From positions 124,001 through 188,000 of the forward strand of contig NZ_RCHN01000019.1 of assembly GCF_003671495.1 (NCBI RefSeq): DNA of 64,000 bases. The letters are read 5' to 3'. The notes below the pieces were generated by a model. The model did not search any database. It was given only the letters and a program-made list of their open reading frames with translations, and was not told the origin of the DNA. The translations under genes were made by a program, and so were the position numbers. Source of the stretch: Ketobacter sp. (GTDB lineage: Bacteria > Pseudomonadota > Gammaproteobacteria > Pseudomonadales > Ketobacteraceae). How positions within the stretch are numbered: position 1 is the stretch's first letter; every line of letters starts with the position of its first letter. This document shows, piece after piece, positions 37,985-45,908 of the stretch.

Positions 37985-39724
37985 GTGACGATGGCAGTAA
38001 AAGTATACGAACGAATTCTGGAGCTCTTTGAGGCCGAAGGGATCAACACGCTGTTCGGCATACCGGATCCCAATTTCGTGCACATGTTTGTCGCCGCGGA
38101 AAAGCGTGGCTGGAATGTGGTCGCACCCCATCATGAGCTGGCCGTGGGCTTTATGGCTGAAGGTTACGCCCGCATGAAAGGCACACCGGCGCTGTGTATT
38201 GCTACACTGGGGCCGGGTATTGCCAACGCCGCCGGTGCCATGATGTGCGCCAAGGTTGAGAATTCACCCATTATCTTTTTGGGTGGACAACGGGCTCGGG
38301 TTACAGAGCAACGTGTACGAAGAGGCCGTATCCAGTTTGTAAAGCAGGCTCCGCTGTTTGAAAACTCGGTAAAATACAGCGCCAGCATTGAATACGCGGA
38401 CCAGACCGACGAGATCATCCGCCACGCATTGCGAGTGGCCCAGTCCGGGACTCCTGGCCCTTGTTACATTGAATATCCCTCCCACATCATTCAGGAAGAG
38501 CTGGATGTACCGGAGCCGGTTGCGCCGGAAGTCTATCGTCTGGTGAAACCCGGTGCGGACGGCAACATGGTGGCGAAGGCGGCTGAGCTGATCAAAGCTG
38601 CGAGCAATCCGATCTTACTGGTTGGCCACGGGGTCCAGACCTCCCGCGGTGGTGAGCAGGTGAAAGAGCTGGCGCAGCTGATGGGTTGCCCCATTGTCCA
38701 GACCTCCGGCGGTACTGCGTTCATCCCCGGTATGGAAGATCGAACCTTCCCCTACGGTTTCTCCAAAATTGCCAATGAAGCGGTATCCCAATCGGATCTC
38801 TGTCTTGCTATAGGCACGGAGCTGGGTGAGCCGGTTCACTATGGTCGCTGGCGTCACTGGGAAAACAACAAAGACAGTCGCAAGTGGATTTATGTAGAGC
38901 TGGACGATGAGGCCATTGGCCAAAACCGTCCCATCGATGTGCCGTTGGTCGGTGATTTGCGTACAGTGGTGCCGCAACTTTCTGCAGCGCTTAAAGACAG
39001 CCCCCGCAAGCCCAGCGCCGATCTGGCCCGTTGGATCGAGGAAGATCGTCAGCGCTTAATCGATCTGGCAGCAGAAGCCGAGAGCAAAACCACGGACAGC
39101 GGCAAAATGCACACTGCCCGCTGGGTAACCGAGGCCACAAAAGCCTTTCCGGAAAACGGTATTCATGTCCGGGATGGGGGCGGTTCGGTCATCTTCACCT
39201 GGACATACCTGCAGTGCAAGCCCCATGACGTGATCTGGAACCAGAATTTCGGTCATCTTGGCACAGGCTTACCTTATGCGATTGGTGCGTCCATCGCTGA
39301 TGGTGGAAAACGACCGGTATTGTTCACCACCAGCGATTCGGCATTCCTCTTCCATATTGGTGAGCTGGAAACCGCTGCCCGATTCAACCTGCCCATCGTC
39401 ACCGTGGTGGCCGTGGACAATCAGTGGGGGCTTGAGGTGGGTGTATACAAGCGCACCTTTGGTCACGGCAATACCAATGAACCCGGGGTACATTGGGGCA
39501 AGAACGTGCGCTTCGACAAAATCGCAGACGGCCTGGGCTGCGTCGGGATGTACGTGGAAAAACCCGAGGAATTAGGCCCTGCGATCCAGGAAGCATTTGC
39601 CATGGGCAAGCCGGTGGTGATTCACGTTCCCATTGACCCCGTAGCCAATCATGGTGGCAATGAAAACAAGGATACGCCCAATTACGACGAATTCCGCACC
39701 TGGTATGCGGAGGGTGCTCAGTAA
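37985..39724 (+). CDS. Thiamine-diphosphate-dependent enzyme B, tandem paralogue of A
   Basis: 579 residues, clearly related to the preceding gene throughout (both open VYERIL.LFE/LEQEGI and share FGIPDP). Catalytic Glu51 lies in APHHELAVGF. The cofactor motif reads SDSAFLF (Asp451), so the first glycine is also lost, and the second ligand position is Asp478. An insert of Asn/Lys/Asp residues occurs near the C-terminus (NHGGNENKDTPNYDEF). The pair may form a heteromeric enzyme or two enzymes of the same route. A strong terminator follows. Confidence 0.85.
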   Translation: MTMAVKVYERILELFEAEGINTLFGIPDPNFVHMFVAAEKRGWNVVAPHHELAVGFMAEGYARMKGTPALCIATLGPGIANAAGAMMCAKVENSPIIFLGGQRARVTEQRVRRGRIQFVKQAPLFENSVKYSASIEYADQTDEIIRHALRVAQSGTPGPCYIEYPSHIIQEELDVPEPVAPEVYRLVKPGADGNMVAKAAELIKAASNPILLVGHGVQTSRGGEQVKELAQLMGCPIVQTSGGTAFIPGMEDRTFPYGFSKIANEAVSQSDLCLAIGTELGEPVHYGRWRHWENNKDSRKWIYVELDDEAIGQNRPIDVPLVGDLRTVVPQLSAALKDSPRKPSADLARWIEEDRQRLIDLAAEAESKTTDSGKMHTARWVTEATKAFPENGIHVRDGGGSVIFTWTYLQCKPHDVIWNQNFGHLGTGLPYAIGASIADGGKRPVLFTTSDSAFLFHIGELETAARFNLPIVTVVAVDNQWGLEVGVYKRTFGHGNTNEPGVHWGKNVRFDKIADGLGCVGMYVEKPEELGPAIQEAFAMGKPVVIHVPIDPVANHGGNENKDTPNYDEFRTWYAEGAQ

Positions 39725-39750
39725 ACATTTCCCGTTCCAAACCTTGAATC

Positions 39751-39783
39751 AGGCTGCCGGGTCTTTTCGGCAGCCTTTTTTTA
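39751..39783 (+). terminator. Intrinsic terminator after the ThDP pair
   Basis: Nine-base-pair stem AGGCTGCCG / CGGCAGCCT with the loop GGTCTTTT and a seven-base T-run, 26 bp after the second ThDP gene. Confidence 0.93.
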
Positions 39784-39848
39784 TTTCCGTGCGGTGACCC
39801 TATAATAGGCGTAACGATTAACAGATCTAAGCGCATCCAGGGTGACCG

Positions 39849-40544
39849 ATGGCCAAAACATCCCAAACAAATAACAAAAGAAATCGTAGTGCCGGCAGGC
39901 CCACACCGGAGCAGGCTGCGGAGCTGGAAAATCATTTGCTGGCAGTGGCACTGGCAGAGTTTCTGGAGCGGGGTTATGGCAACGCGTCTCTTGAAAGAAT
40001 CGTGAAGAATGCATCTGTTTCTAAAACCACGCTGTATTCCCGTTACCCATGCAAAGAGGACCTGTTTCGTGCGGTCGTGTCGCAGCAGATCAGTCGCATC
40101 GATCCTGGCTCCTATTTAAAAAGCAATCTCCAGTTAAATAGCAATCCCAAGTTTAAGTCCAAACTTCACTCCACCTCCCACGACCTCGAAAACGGCTTGA
40201 AATCCTACGCCAATAATATGTTGGAATTCAGTCTCAAGCCCGAGATGCTGGAGGTAAACCGGCTCATCAACAGCGAGGCCAGTCGCTTTCCCGAGCTGGG
40301 TCTTGCGGCGGCGGAGCGTACCCAGTTGGGGGTCGCCCGCATACAGGCCTTTATTGCAGATTGTGCCATAGAGGACGGAATCCCATGTCAGGACCCCAAA
40401 GCGGTGGCGGAAGTGTTTATTTTCATGATTCGCGGCTGGTACACCAACCTCATGTTGACCAATCAAACGGTTACTGCAGCAGAACGCAAGCGTTGGGTGG
40501 ATCGTGCCGTTCATACTTTGCTGGTTGCACGGGCGCAATGGTAG
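39849..40544 (+). CDS. TetR/AcrR family regulator
   Basis: 231 residues. A basic N-terminus (SQTNNKRNRSAGRPTPEQ) precedes the helix-turn-helix (about 28-75; LAVALAEFLERGYGNASLER, then VSKTTLYSRYPCKEDLF). The rest is a helical ligand-binding domain ending with the sort of C-terminal region seen in AcrR relatives. It stands between the ThDP operon and the dioxygenase operon. A 25-bp perfect inverted repeat overlapping a promoter lies just after its stop, so it probably represses the dioxygenase operon. Confidence 0.9.
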   Translation: MAKTSQTNNKRNRSAGRPTPEQAAELENHLLAVALAEFLERGYGNASLERIVKNASVSKTTLYSRYPCKEDLFRAVVSQQISRIDPGSYLKSNLQLNSNPKFKSKLHSTSHDLENGLKSYANNMLEFSLKPEMLEVNRLINSEASRFPELGLAAAERTQLGVARIQAFIADCAIEDGIPCQDPKAVAEVFIFMIRGWYTNLMLTNQTVTAAERKRWVDRAVHTLLVARAQW

Positions 40545-40573
40545 CGAAATCAAAATAACTTACTGAAACGGCC

Positions 40574-40603
40574 TTGACCTTTATTAGTACTCAAACGTAT
40601 CAT
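40574..40603 (+). promoter_or_regulatory. Predicted sigma70 promoter of the dioxygenase operon
   Basis: -35 TTGACC (40574-40579) and -10 TATCAT (40598-40603) with an 18-bp spacer, 91 bp upstream of the dioxygenase start. The -10 falls inside the inverted repeat at 40595-40619. Confidence 0.5.
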
Positions 40604-40619
40604 ATGAAATATGATACGT
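40595..40619. promoter_or_regulatory. Perfect inverted-repeat operator (11-bp arms)
   Basis: ACGTATCATAT (40595-40605), spacer GAA, ATATGATACGT (40609-40619). A 25-bp two-fold symmetric element is the size expected for a TetR dimer, and it covers the predicted -10 box. The neighbouring TetR gene (39849-40544) is the natural candidate. Directly after it, TATCCGTACC (40619-40628) resembles the GntR operator at eight of ten positions. Confidence 0.7.
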
Positions 40620-40693
40620 ATCCGTACCATTAAAACCCTGCGGATACTCACCGGTACGTAACGCTCACAGCCCAGATCGGGGGGATCGGTAAC

Positions 40694-41506
40694 ATGGTAT
40701 TTGAAGTGCATCCGCTGAACGAGCACATAGGATCTGAAATTCGTGTCACCACAGAGGCATTGAGTCGTCCGGAAGTGGCGTCCGAACTGCGATCTTTATT
40801 GCTTGACCGTGGTGTGCTGGTGCTCAGGGAGCAGCATCTGGATGAGGTGCAGCAAATGGCCTTGGCTCGACACCTGGGCAGTCTGCGGGAAGAGCTGGGC
40901 AAGGGCATCTATAAAATCACGCTGGATAAGAAATCCAACGCCCATGCAGAGTTCCTCAAAGGCTCCTTCCTTTGGCATATCGACGGCACCCATGACAATG
41001 TACCGCCTTTTGCGACCTTGCTGACGGGGATCACCCTGTCGGAAGAGGGCGGACAAACAGAGTTTGCCAATTCCTATGCTGCCTACGAAGCGCTCTCTCC
41101 GCATATGAAAAAAAGGATCGACGGATTAAAGGTGGTTCATAGCGTGGAAGTCTCCATGACCCGGGCAGGTATTTCCAGAACAGAAGAAAACCTCGAATAT
41201 TGGCGCAGCTTTCCCAGCAAAACCCATAACCTGGTGTGGACCCACAAGTCGGGCAGAAAATCCCTGGTAATCGGCTGTCATGCGTCACACATTGAAGGTA
41301 TGGACAAGTCGGAGAGTGATGTACTGCTGGCTGAACTCCTGGAATGGGCGACCCGGCCGGAGTTTGTGTACCGCCACCATTGGACGCCAGGGGATCTGGT
41401 GATCTGGGACAACACTGGCGTTATCCATCGCGTGGAGCCTTATCCATTGGATTGCGGAAGGGTAATGAACCGGAGCACACTGCTGGGCGAAGAACCTTTC
41501 GCCTGA
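40694..41506 (+). CDS. Fe(II)/2-oxoglutarate-dependent dioxygenase (TauD/TfdA family)
   Basis: 270 residues. The iron ligands are His95 and Asp97 in LWHIDGTHD and the distal His245 in GVIHRVEPY. Arg256 or Arg260 in CGRVMNRST should bind 2-oxoglutarate. Family members hydroxylate or cleave sulfonates, phenoxyacids, carnitine-like and other carboxylates in the cytoplasm. First gene of a five-gene operon with an FAD dehydrogenase, SRPBCC, SnoaL-like protein and SDR. Substrate unknown. Confidence 0.92.
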   Translation: MVFEVHPLNEHIGSEIRVTTEALSRPEVASELRSLLLDRGVLVLREQHLDEVQQMALARHLGSLREELGKGIYKITLDKKSNAHAEFLKGSFLWHIDGTHDNVPPFATLLTGITLSEEGGQTEFANSYAAYEALSPHMKKRIDGLKVVHSVEVSMTRAGISRTEENLEYWRSFPSKTHNLVWTHKSGRKSLVIGCHASHIEGMDKSESDVLLAELLEWATRPEFVYRHHWTPGDLVIWDNTGVIHRVEPYPLDCGRVMNRSTLLGEEPFA

Positions 41507-41563
41507 ACCTCGACCACTGAAGAGCTTGAGCGCATTACAACAATAATTCGAAGGAGCAGGGAT

Positions 41564-43261
41564 ATGACGATCAACCTACCCACGCACTGGGATCTGGAAG
41601 CGGATTTGGTAGCCGTTGGTTCCGGCGGAGCTGGATTGACCAGCGCGATTACCGCCGTCGATCATGGTATCAGTGCTCTGGTACTGGAAAGCAGCGACCA
41701 GGTCGGCGGGGTGACGGCCTATTCGATGGGTGAAGTGTGGATACCCGGGAATCATCTGGCACCCGGCGCGGGCATCGAGGATTCCATCGAAAAGGGCTAC
41801 CGCTACGTAAAAAACCTGTCCATGGGTTACGGCGAGCCCCTGGCAATCCTGAACCAGTCAGTGCATGGCCCCATTGCCCTCAAATACTTTGAAGACACCA
41901 TCGGCCTTAAGATGTCTGTGATTCGGGATCTGCCGGATTACTACTACCCGTACTCCGAGGATGGTTTGCCTGAAGGTCGTTATCTGGAAGCGGTTCCCTT
42001 TCCCGCCAGCGCGTTGGGGGAGTGGCAAAGCAAGACTCGGGTTTCCCCCCACGTGCCTTACAGCCTGACGCACGAGGACATTTTCCGCGGTGGTGGTATG
42101 GCCAATATGGCGGGTTGGGATTATGAGGTGATGGCAAAGCGCCTGACCCACGATGAACGCACCACGGGCCCGGGTTTGGCCGCCTATTTTGTTAAAGGTG
42201 CGCTGGACCTAGAGATACCGATTCATACCGGCGTTCACGCCGAAGAACTCATCAGCGACGGGGAGCGAATCATCGGTGTGCGCGCCACTCGGGACGGCAA
42301 GACCATCCATGTGAGAGCCCATCGCGGTGTGGTGCTGGCGGTGAGCAGCTATGAACGCAATGCCAGTTACGCCAAAACACTGGGTCATCAACTGGAAGTT
42401 CAATCCATGGTGATGCCGACAGTGGATGGCGCCCACTTACGGCTGGCAGGGCAGGTGGGCGGGCGCATTGCACGGGTTCCGGATGTCACCTTACTGGGTT
42501 TCCACGTGCCGGGTGAGGAGCAGGAAAACGGCCTGCCATTGTGGCGCGGTGCGCTACCATTCCTGGGTTTACCTCACACCATAGTGGTTAACAAAGCCGG
42601 TAAGCGCTTTGCCAATGAAGGGTTCTATCGTTCCATCTATTACGCCACCGATGTCATTGATGGCAACACACAAACTCATGCCAACTTTCCGTGCTGGGCG
42701 GTGTTCGATCGCCAGGCGCGGGAGAAGTATCCCTTTGGATCGCTTATGCCCATGCAGGAAATGCCAGAAGCGTTGGGGACCAGCGCAGACACCCTGGCTG
42801 AGCTGGCGCAGAAGATCGGAGTGGATCAGGCTGCCCTGGAAGCCACGGTCGCACGCTTCAACGGCTTTTGTGCAACCGGTGTGGATGAGGACTTCCAGCG
42901 GGGCACTCACCCCTGGGGTGCCCTGATGTGTGGTGACCAGACCCGCAAACCCAACGGTAACCTGGGGCCGCTGGAGAAGGGTCCATACTATGCGGTGCGC
43001 CTGCACCGTCTTGCCGGTGGTGGTATTGCGTCAACCGGTATTATGGCGGATCAGCATTGCCGGGTCATGGGTTGGAACGACAAACCGGTGGAAGGGTTGT
43101 ATGTGGCCGGCAACTCGCAGGCGCGCCTGGACAACGGTGCCTTCATGCAGAGCGGAATCACCAACGCCCGCGGTCTCACCCATGGCTATCTGGCAGGCCG
43201 CCACGCCGCGGGTAAGCCCAGCGATGAACTGGATAAGGCCCTGCGGCAATTTGAGCTCTGA
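41564..43261 (+). CDS. FAD-dependent dehydrogenase (3-ketosteroid-delta1-dehydrogenase/fumarate-reductase-like)
   Basis: 565 residues. FAD-binding LVAVGSGGAGLTSAITAVDH near residues 15-34 and ESSDQVGGVTAYS at about 45. A C-terminal FAD segment reads GLYVAGNSQARLDNGAFMQS. The family contains flavoproteins that put a double bond into 3-ketosteroids or reduce fumarate-like acids. KstD-like enzymes are close by architecture, but substrate cannot be assigned. Second gene of the dioxygenase operon, ribosome-binding site AAGGAGCAGG. Confidence 0.87.
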   Translation: MTINLPTHWDLEADLVAVGSGGAGLTSAITAVDHGISALVLESSDQVGGVTAYSMGEVWIPGNHLAPGAGIEDSIEKGYRYVKNLSMGYGEPLAILNQSVHGPIALKYFEDTIGLKMSVIRDLPDYYYPYSEDGLPEGRYLEAVPFPASALGEWQSKTRVSPHVPYSLTHEDIFRGGGMANMAGWDYEVMAKRLTHDERTTGPGLAAYFVKGALDLEIPIHTGVHAEELISDGERIIGVRATRDGKTIHVRAHRGVVLAVSSYERNASYAKTLGHQLEVQSMVMPTVDGAHLRLAGQVGGRIARVPDVTLLGFHVPGEEQENGLPLWRGALPFLGLPHTIVVNKAGKRFANEGFYRSIYYATDVIDGNTQTHANFPCWAVFDRQAREKYPFGSLMPMQEMPEALGTSADTLAELAQKIGVDQAALEATVARFNGFCATGVDEDFQRGTHPWGALMCGDQTRKPNGNLGPLEKGPYYAVRLHRLAGGGIASTGIMADQHCRVMGWNDKPVEGLYVAGNSQARLDNGAFMQSGITNARGLTHGYLAGRHAAGKPSDELDKALRQFEL

Positions 43262-43284
43262 ACACCGGAATATAGGGGAGAAAC

Positions 43285-43881
43285 ATGATCGAAAATGAAC
43301 ACAGTTTTCTGGTGGAGACGTCCGTTGATGACGTCTGGGAGTATGTTGAGAACATTCCAGGCTGGGCGGCCATCTTCCCCGGTCACCAGGATTGCAAACT
43401 GATCAATGCAGACGATTCCCAGTGGACAATCAAAGTCAGTGCCGCCGGTGTCACCCGCACCGACAGGGTTCAGGTGCATGTGGAAAAATGGGATAAGCCG
43501 CAGCAGGTGGATTTCGTTTTCAAAGTGGATGATCTTCCCGTTGAGGGCAATGGCAGTTACAAGGCAGCCGCAGTGGGGCAGAATCAAACTCAGGTCACCC
43601 TGAAGGTGTGTATCATTGGTAGCGGCCCAATGGCGCCCATGTGGGAGGCGGTGGGTACACCCATGCTCCCTGAGTTCGTCAAAACGTTTGCGCATAAGTT
43701 GAAGGCGGAGATCGAGCTGGCTGCCGGCGTGGGAACGGAAAGTGCAGCCGATACCGGTTTCGCCTGGCCCATGTTCAAGGGTATGGTGAGGTCCACCTGG
43801 TTGGTGTGCGCTACCTGGTTCAAGGGGTTGTTTGGAATAAAGCCCAAAGCACACAAAAACAAGCAGGGAGAGGGTGCGTGA
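43285..43881 (+). CDS. SRPBCC (CoxG-like) protein
   Basis: 198 residues. Residues about 1-145 fit the SRPBCC/CoxG fold: an opening strand and helix ENEHSFLVETSVDDVWEYVE, IPGWAAIFPGHQ, and a long C-terminal helix with LPEFVKTFAHKLKAEIE. The tail (150-198) contains a hydrophobic stretch, SAADTGFAWPMFKGMVRSTW, perhaps membrane-associated. CoxG-type proteins tether partners to the membrane or bind hydrophobic ligands. Stop overlaps the start of the next gene (TGATG), so translation is coupled. Confidence 0.8.
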   Translation: MIENEHSFLVETSVDDVWEYVENIPGWAAIFPGHQDCKLINADDSQWTIKVSAAGVTRTDRVQVHVEKWDKPQQVDFVFKVDDLPVEGNGSYKAAAVGQNQTQVTLKVCIIGSGPMAPMWEAVGTPMLPEFVKTFAHKLKAEIELAAGVGTESAADTGFAWPMFKGMVRSTWLVCATWFKGLFGIKPKAHKNKQGEGA

Positions 43882-44324
43882 TGAGCCAACCGCCTGAGCA
43901 GAGCACGACCGAAATCAATAAACACGTCGTAAAAGAATTCATCCAGGCTATGGGACGCAGTGATGGCAAGACGGCCTCAGCCTGTCTGGCAGAGGATGCG
44001 TTTACCCTGGCGAAGGGTTTTGGACAGTTTGCCGGAGTGCGCGAATACGACACCATTGTCGGCACCATCGACGCATTCAATACGCTGTTACCCACCGGCT
44101 TACGGCCGGAGTTCGTGAGCTTCACCGCAGAAGGTGACAGAGTGGTGGTAGAGTTTGAAGGCAATGCTGAAACCTGTGACGGCAAGCCCTATCACAACCA
44201 GTACTGCATGGTATTCACATTGGCTGGCGGAAAAATCAAACAAGTCAATGAATATTTCTGTACCAAAACCGCGGATGAGGTCTTATGGCCGTTGGTCGAA
44301 GCCATGTCCAGCCAGATTCCCTGA
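43881..44324 (+). CDS. SnoaL-like (NTF2 fold) protein
   Basis: 147 residues from the ATG at 43881, which overlaps the preceding stop. Upstream in-frame codons lie within the previous gene. The pattern KHVVKEFIQAMGRSDGKTAS, LPTGLRPEFVSFTAEGDRVV, GKPYHNQYCMVFTLAGGKI, VNEYFCTKTADEVL is the SnoaL/ketosteroid-isomerase cone fold. Related proteins act as isomerases, cyclases or dehydratases on cyclic ketones. Together with the KstD-like flavoprotein this hints at a cyclic keto substrate, which is inference only. Confidence 0.82.
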   Translation: MSQPPEQSTTEINKHVVKEFIQAMGRSDGKTASACLAEDAFTLAKGFGQFAGVREYDTIVGTIDAFNTLLPTGLRPEFVSFTAEGDRVVVEFEGNAETCDGKPYHNQYCMVFTLAGGKIKQVNEYFCTKTADEVLWPLVEAMSSQIP

Positions 44325-44362
44325 TATTCCCACACTAACCTTCATGCAAGAGTCGTTTATTC

Positions 44363-45121
44363 ATGAGTGAATTACTGTCCGGTAAAGTGGCCATTATTAC
44401 CGGCGCTGCCAGTGGACTGGGGCGTGCCACCGCAGAGCTGTTCATAGAACATGGGTCCAGGGTGGTGATCGCCGACGTGAATGAGGAGCAGGGCCAATCC
44501 CTGGCCCAATCACTTGGTGATTCGGCGGCGTTCAGAGCCGTGGATATTGCCTGTGCTGATCAGGTTCAGGCGCTAGTGGATTTTACCGTTGCACGCTTCG
44601 GTGGCTTGGATGTGATGTACAACAATGCCGGCATCAGTGGTGCGATTCATCAGAGTTTTCTGGAAGATGATCTGGCGGATTTTGAGCGGGTGATGTCGGT
44701 CAATCTGTTTGGCACCATGGTGGGTTGTCAGGTCGCTGCCCGTTATATGTCCCGGAATGGCGGCGGTTCTATTATCAACACGTCATCCTTGGCTGCCCTG
44801 AAACCGGGGTTGCCTTTGATTACCTACCGGGCTGCCAAGGCCGGGGTGATGCAAGTGACCCAGTGTATTGCCCGGGAGCTTGGGGTGCATGGCATTCGGG
44901 TAAATTGTATCGCCCCAGGACACATACCCGCGGGTATGACGTTCTATGATATCTCGGAACGGATCAAAAAAACGCAGCCATTGCAACGGCAGGGAACGCC
45001 CCAGGACGTGGCCAATGCGGCGCTGTATTTTGCCAGTGACCTGTCTGCGCAGGTAACGGGAACCATACTGCCGGTGGATGGTGGCACCAACCTGGGGTCA
45101 CCCATTTACATTCAAAACTGA
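44363..45121 (+). CDS. Short-chain dehydrogenase/reductase
   Basis: 252 residues, classical SDR. Cofactor motif TGAASGLGRATAELFIEHG, Asp in VVIADVNEEQG suggesting NAD, YNNAGISG, active site ITYRAAKAGVM, and C-terminal GTILPVDGGTNLG. Last gene of the dioxygenase operon. Its stop is four bases from the stop of the converging enoyl-CoA hydratase. Substrate unknown, probably a secondary alcohol formed in the same route. Confidence 0.92.
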   Translation: MSELLSGKVAIITGAASGLGRATAELFIEHGSRVVIADVNEEQGQSLAQSLGDSAAFRAVDIACADQVQALVDFTVARFGGLDVMYNNAGISGAIHQSFLEDDLADFERVMSVNLFGTMVGCQVAARYMSRNGGGSIINTSSLAALKPGLPLITYRAAKAGVMQVTQCIARELGVHGIRVNCIAPGHIPAGMTFYDISERIKKTQPLQRQGTPQDVANAALYFASDLSAQVTGTILPVDGGTNLGSPIYIQN

Positions 45122-45125
45122 AACG

Positions 45126-45893
45126 TTAACATCCCTTCCACTGCGGCTTGCGCTTCTCGGCGAACGCACGGGGGCCTTCCTGGGCATCATCACTGTTGTA
45201 ACAATATTCAGATGCGAAGCGGGCGGCTTCAAGTGAAGCTGAGCGCCCCATCTCGGTTGACAGCATAACGGTTTCCCGGGCGGCCTTCACCGACAGGGGG
45301 GCGCCATCCAGAATCTCAGCGGCCAATTCCAGCGCGGTATCCAACACCGCTGCAGGCTCTGCCAGACGATTCACCAGGCCGATCTCGTAGGCGCGTTGTG
45401 CGGTGATGGGCTTACCGGTGAGCAAAATTTCCATCATGATCCGTTGCGGAATCATATGGATCAGGGGGGCAGCCCAGGGCGAGCTTCGACCTACTTTTAC
45501 CTCGGTCACAGCAAACCGGGCCTGGGTGCTGGCGACACACAGGTCACAGGCCTGCGCGATCATCCAGCCACCGGCAAAGGCAACGCCGTTGACAGCAGCA
45601 ATGGTTGGCTTTGACAGTTCCACCGAATCATAAGGCACCGGGAACATATCCCTGGGGGGTACTTTAAGGCCTCGGTCCACCATTTCTTTTAAATCGCCAC
45701 CAGCGCAAAAGGCTTTTTCCCCAGCGCCGGTGAGGATGGCGATCCGCAAACTGGTATCGTGTTCAAAACGATCCCAGGCTTCGAATAATCCCTGGCGTAT
45801 TTCCTGACTTAAAGCATTGCGGGTTTCTGGTCGGTTCAAGGTAATGACGGCGATCCCGTCACTTCGGGTTTCAAACAATACGGCGTCGTTCAT
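45126..45893 (-). CDS. Enoyl-CoA hydratase/isomerase
   Basis: 255 residues, full-length crotonase. NRPETRNALSQEIRQGLF, oxyanion-hole KAFCAGGDLKEM and NGVAFAGGWMIAQACDL. The usual first catalytic Glu is not evident in the GRSSPWAAPLIHMI segment, where typical hydratases have Glu (G..PG.G), so it may be an isomerase or other crotonase activity. Last gene of the Rieske operon, 15 bp after the acyl-CoA dehydrogenase. Confidence 0.92.
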   Translation of the reverse strand: MNDAVLFETRSDGIAVITLNRPETRNALSQEIRQGLFEAWDRFEHDTSLRIAILTGAGEKAFCAGGDLKEMVDRGLKVPPRDMFPVPYDSVELSKPTIAAVNGVAFAGGWMIAQACDLCVASTQARFAVTEVKVGRSSPWAAPLIHMIPQRIMMEILLTGKPITAQRAYEIGLVNRLAEPAAVLDTALELAAEILDGAPLSVKAARETVMLSTEMGRSASLEAARFASEYCYNSDDAQEGPRAFAEKRKPQWKGC

Positions 45894-45908
45894 GGGGGTT
45901 CCTCAACC

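Noticed and set aside
44363-45121. Assigning this SDR as a specific hydroxysteroid dehydrogenase
   Set aside because: Only general SDR motifs are visible; specificity cannot be read from the sequence.
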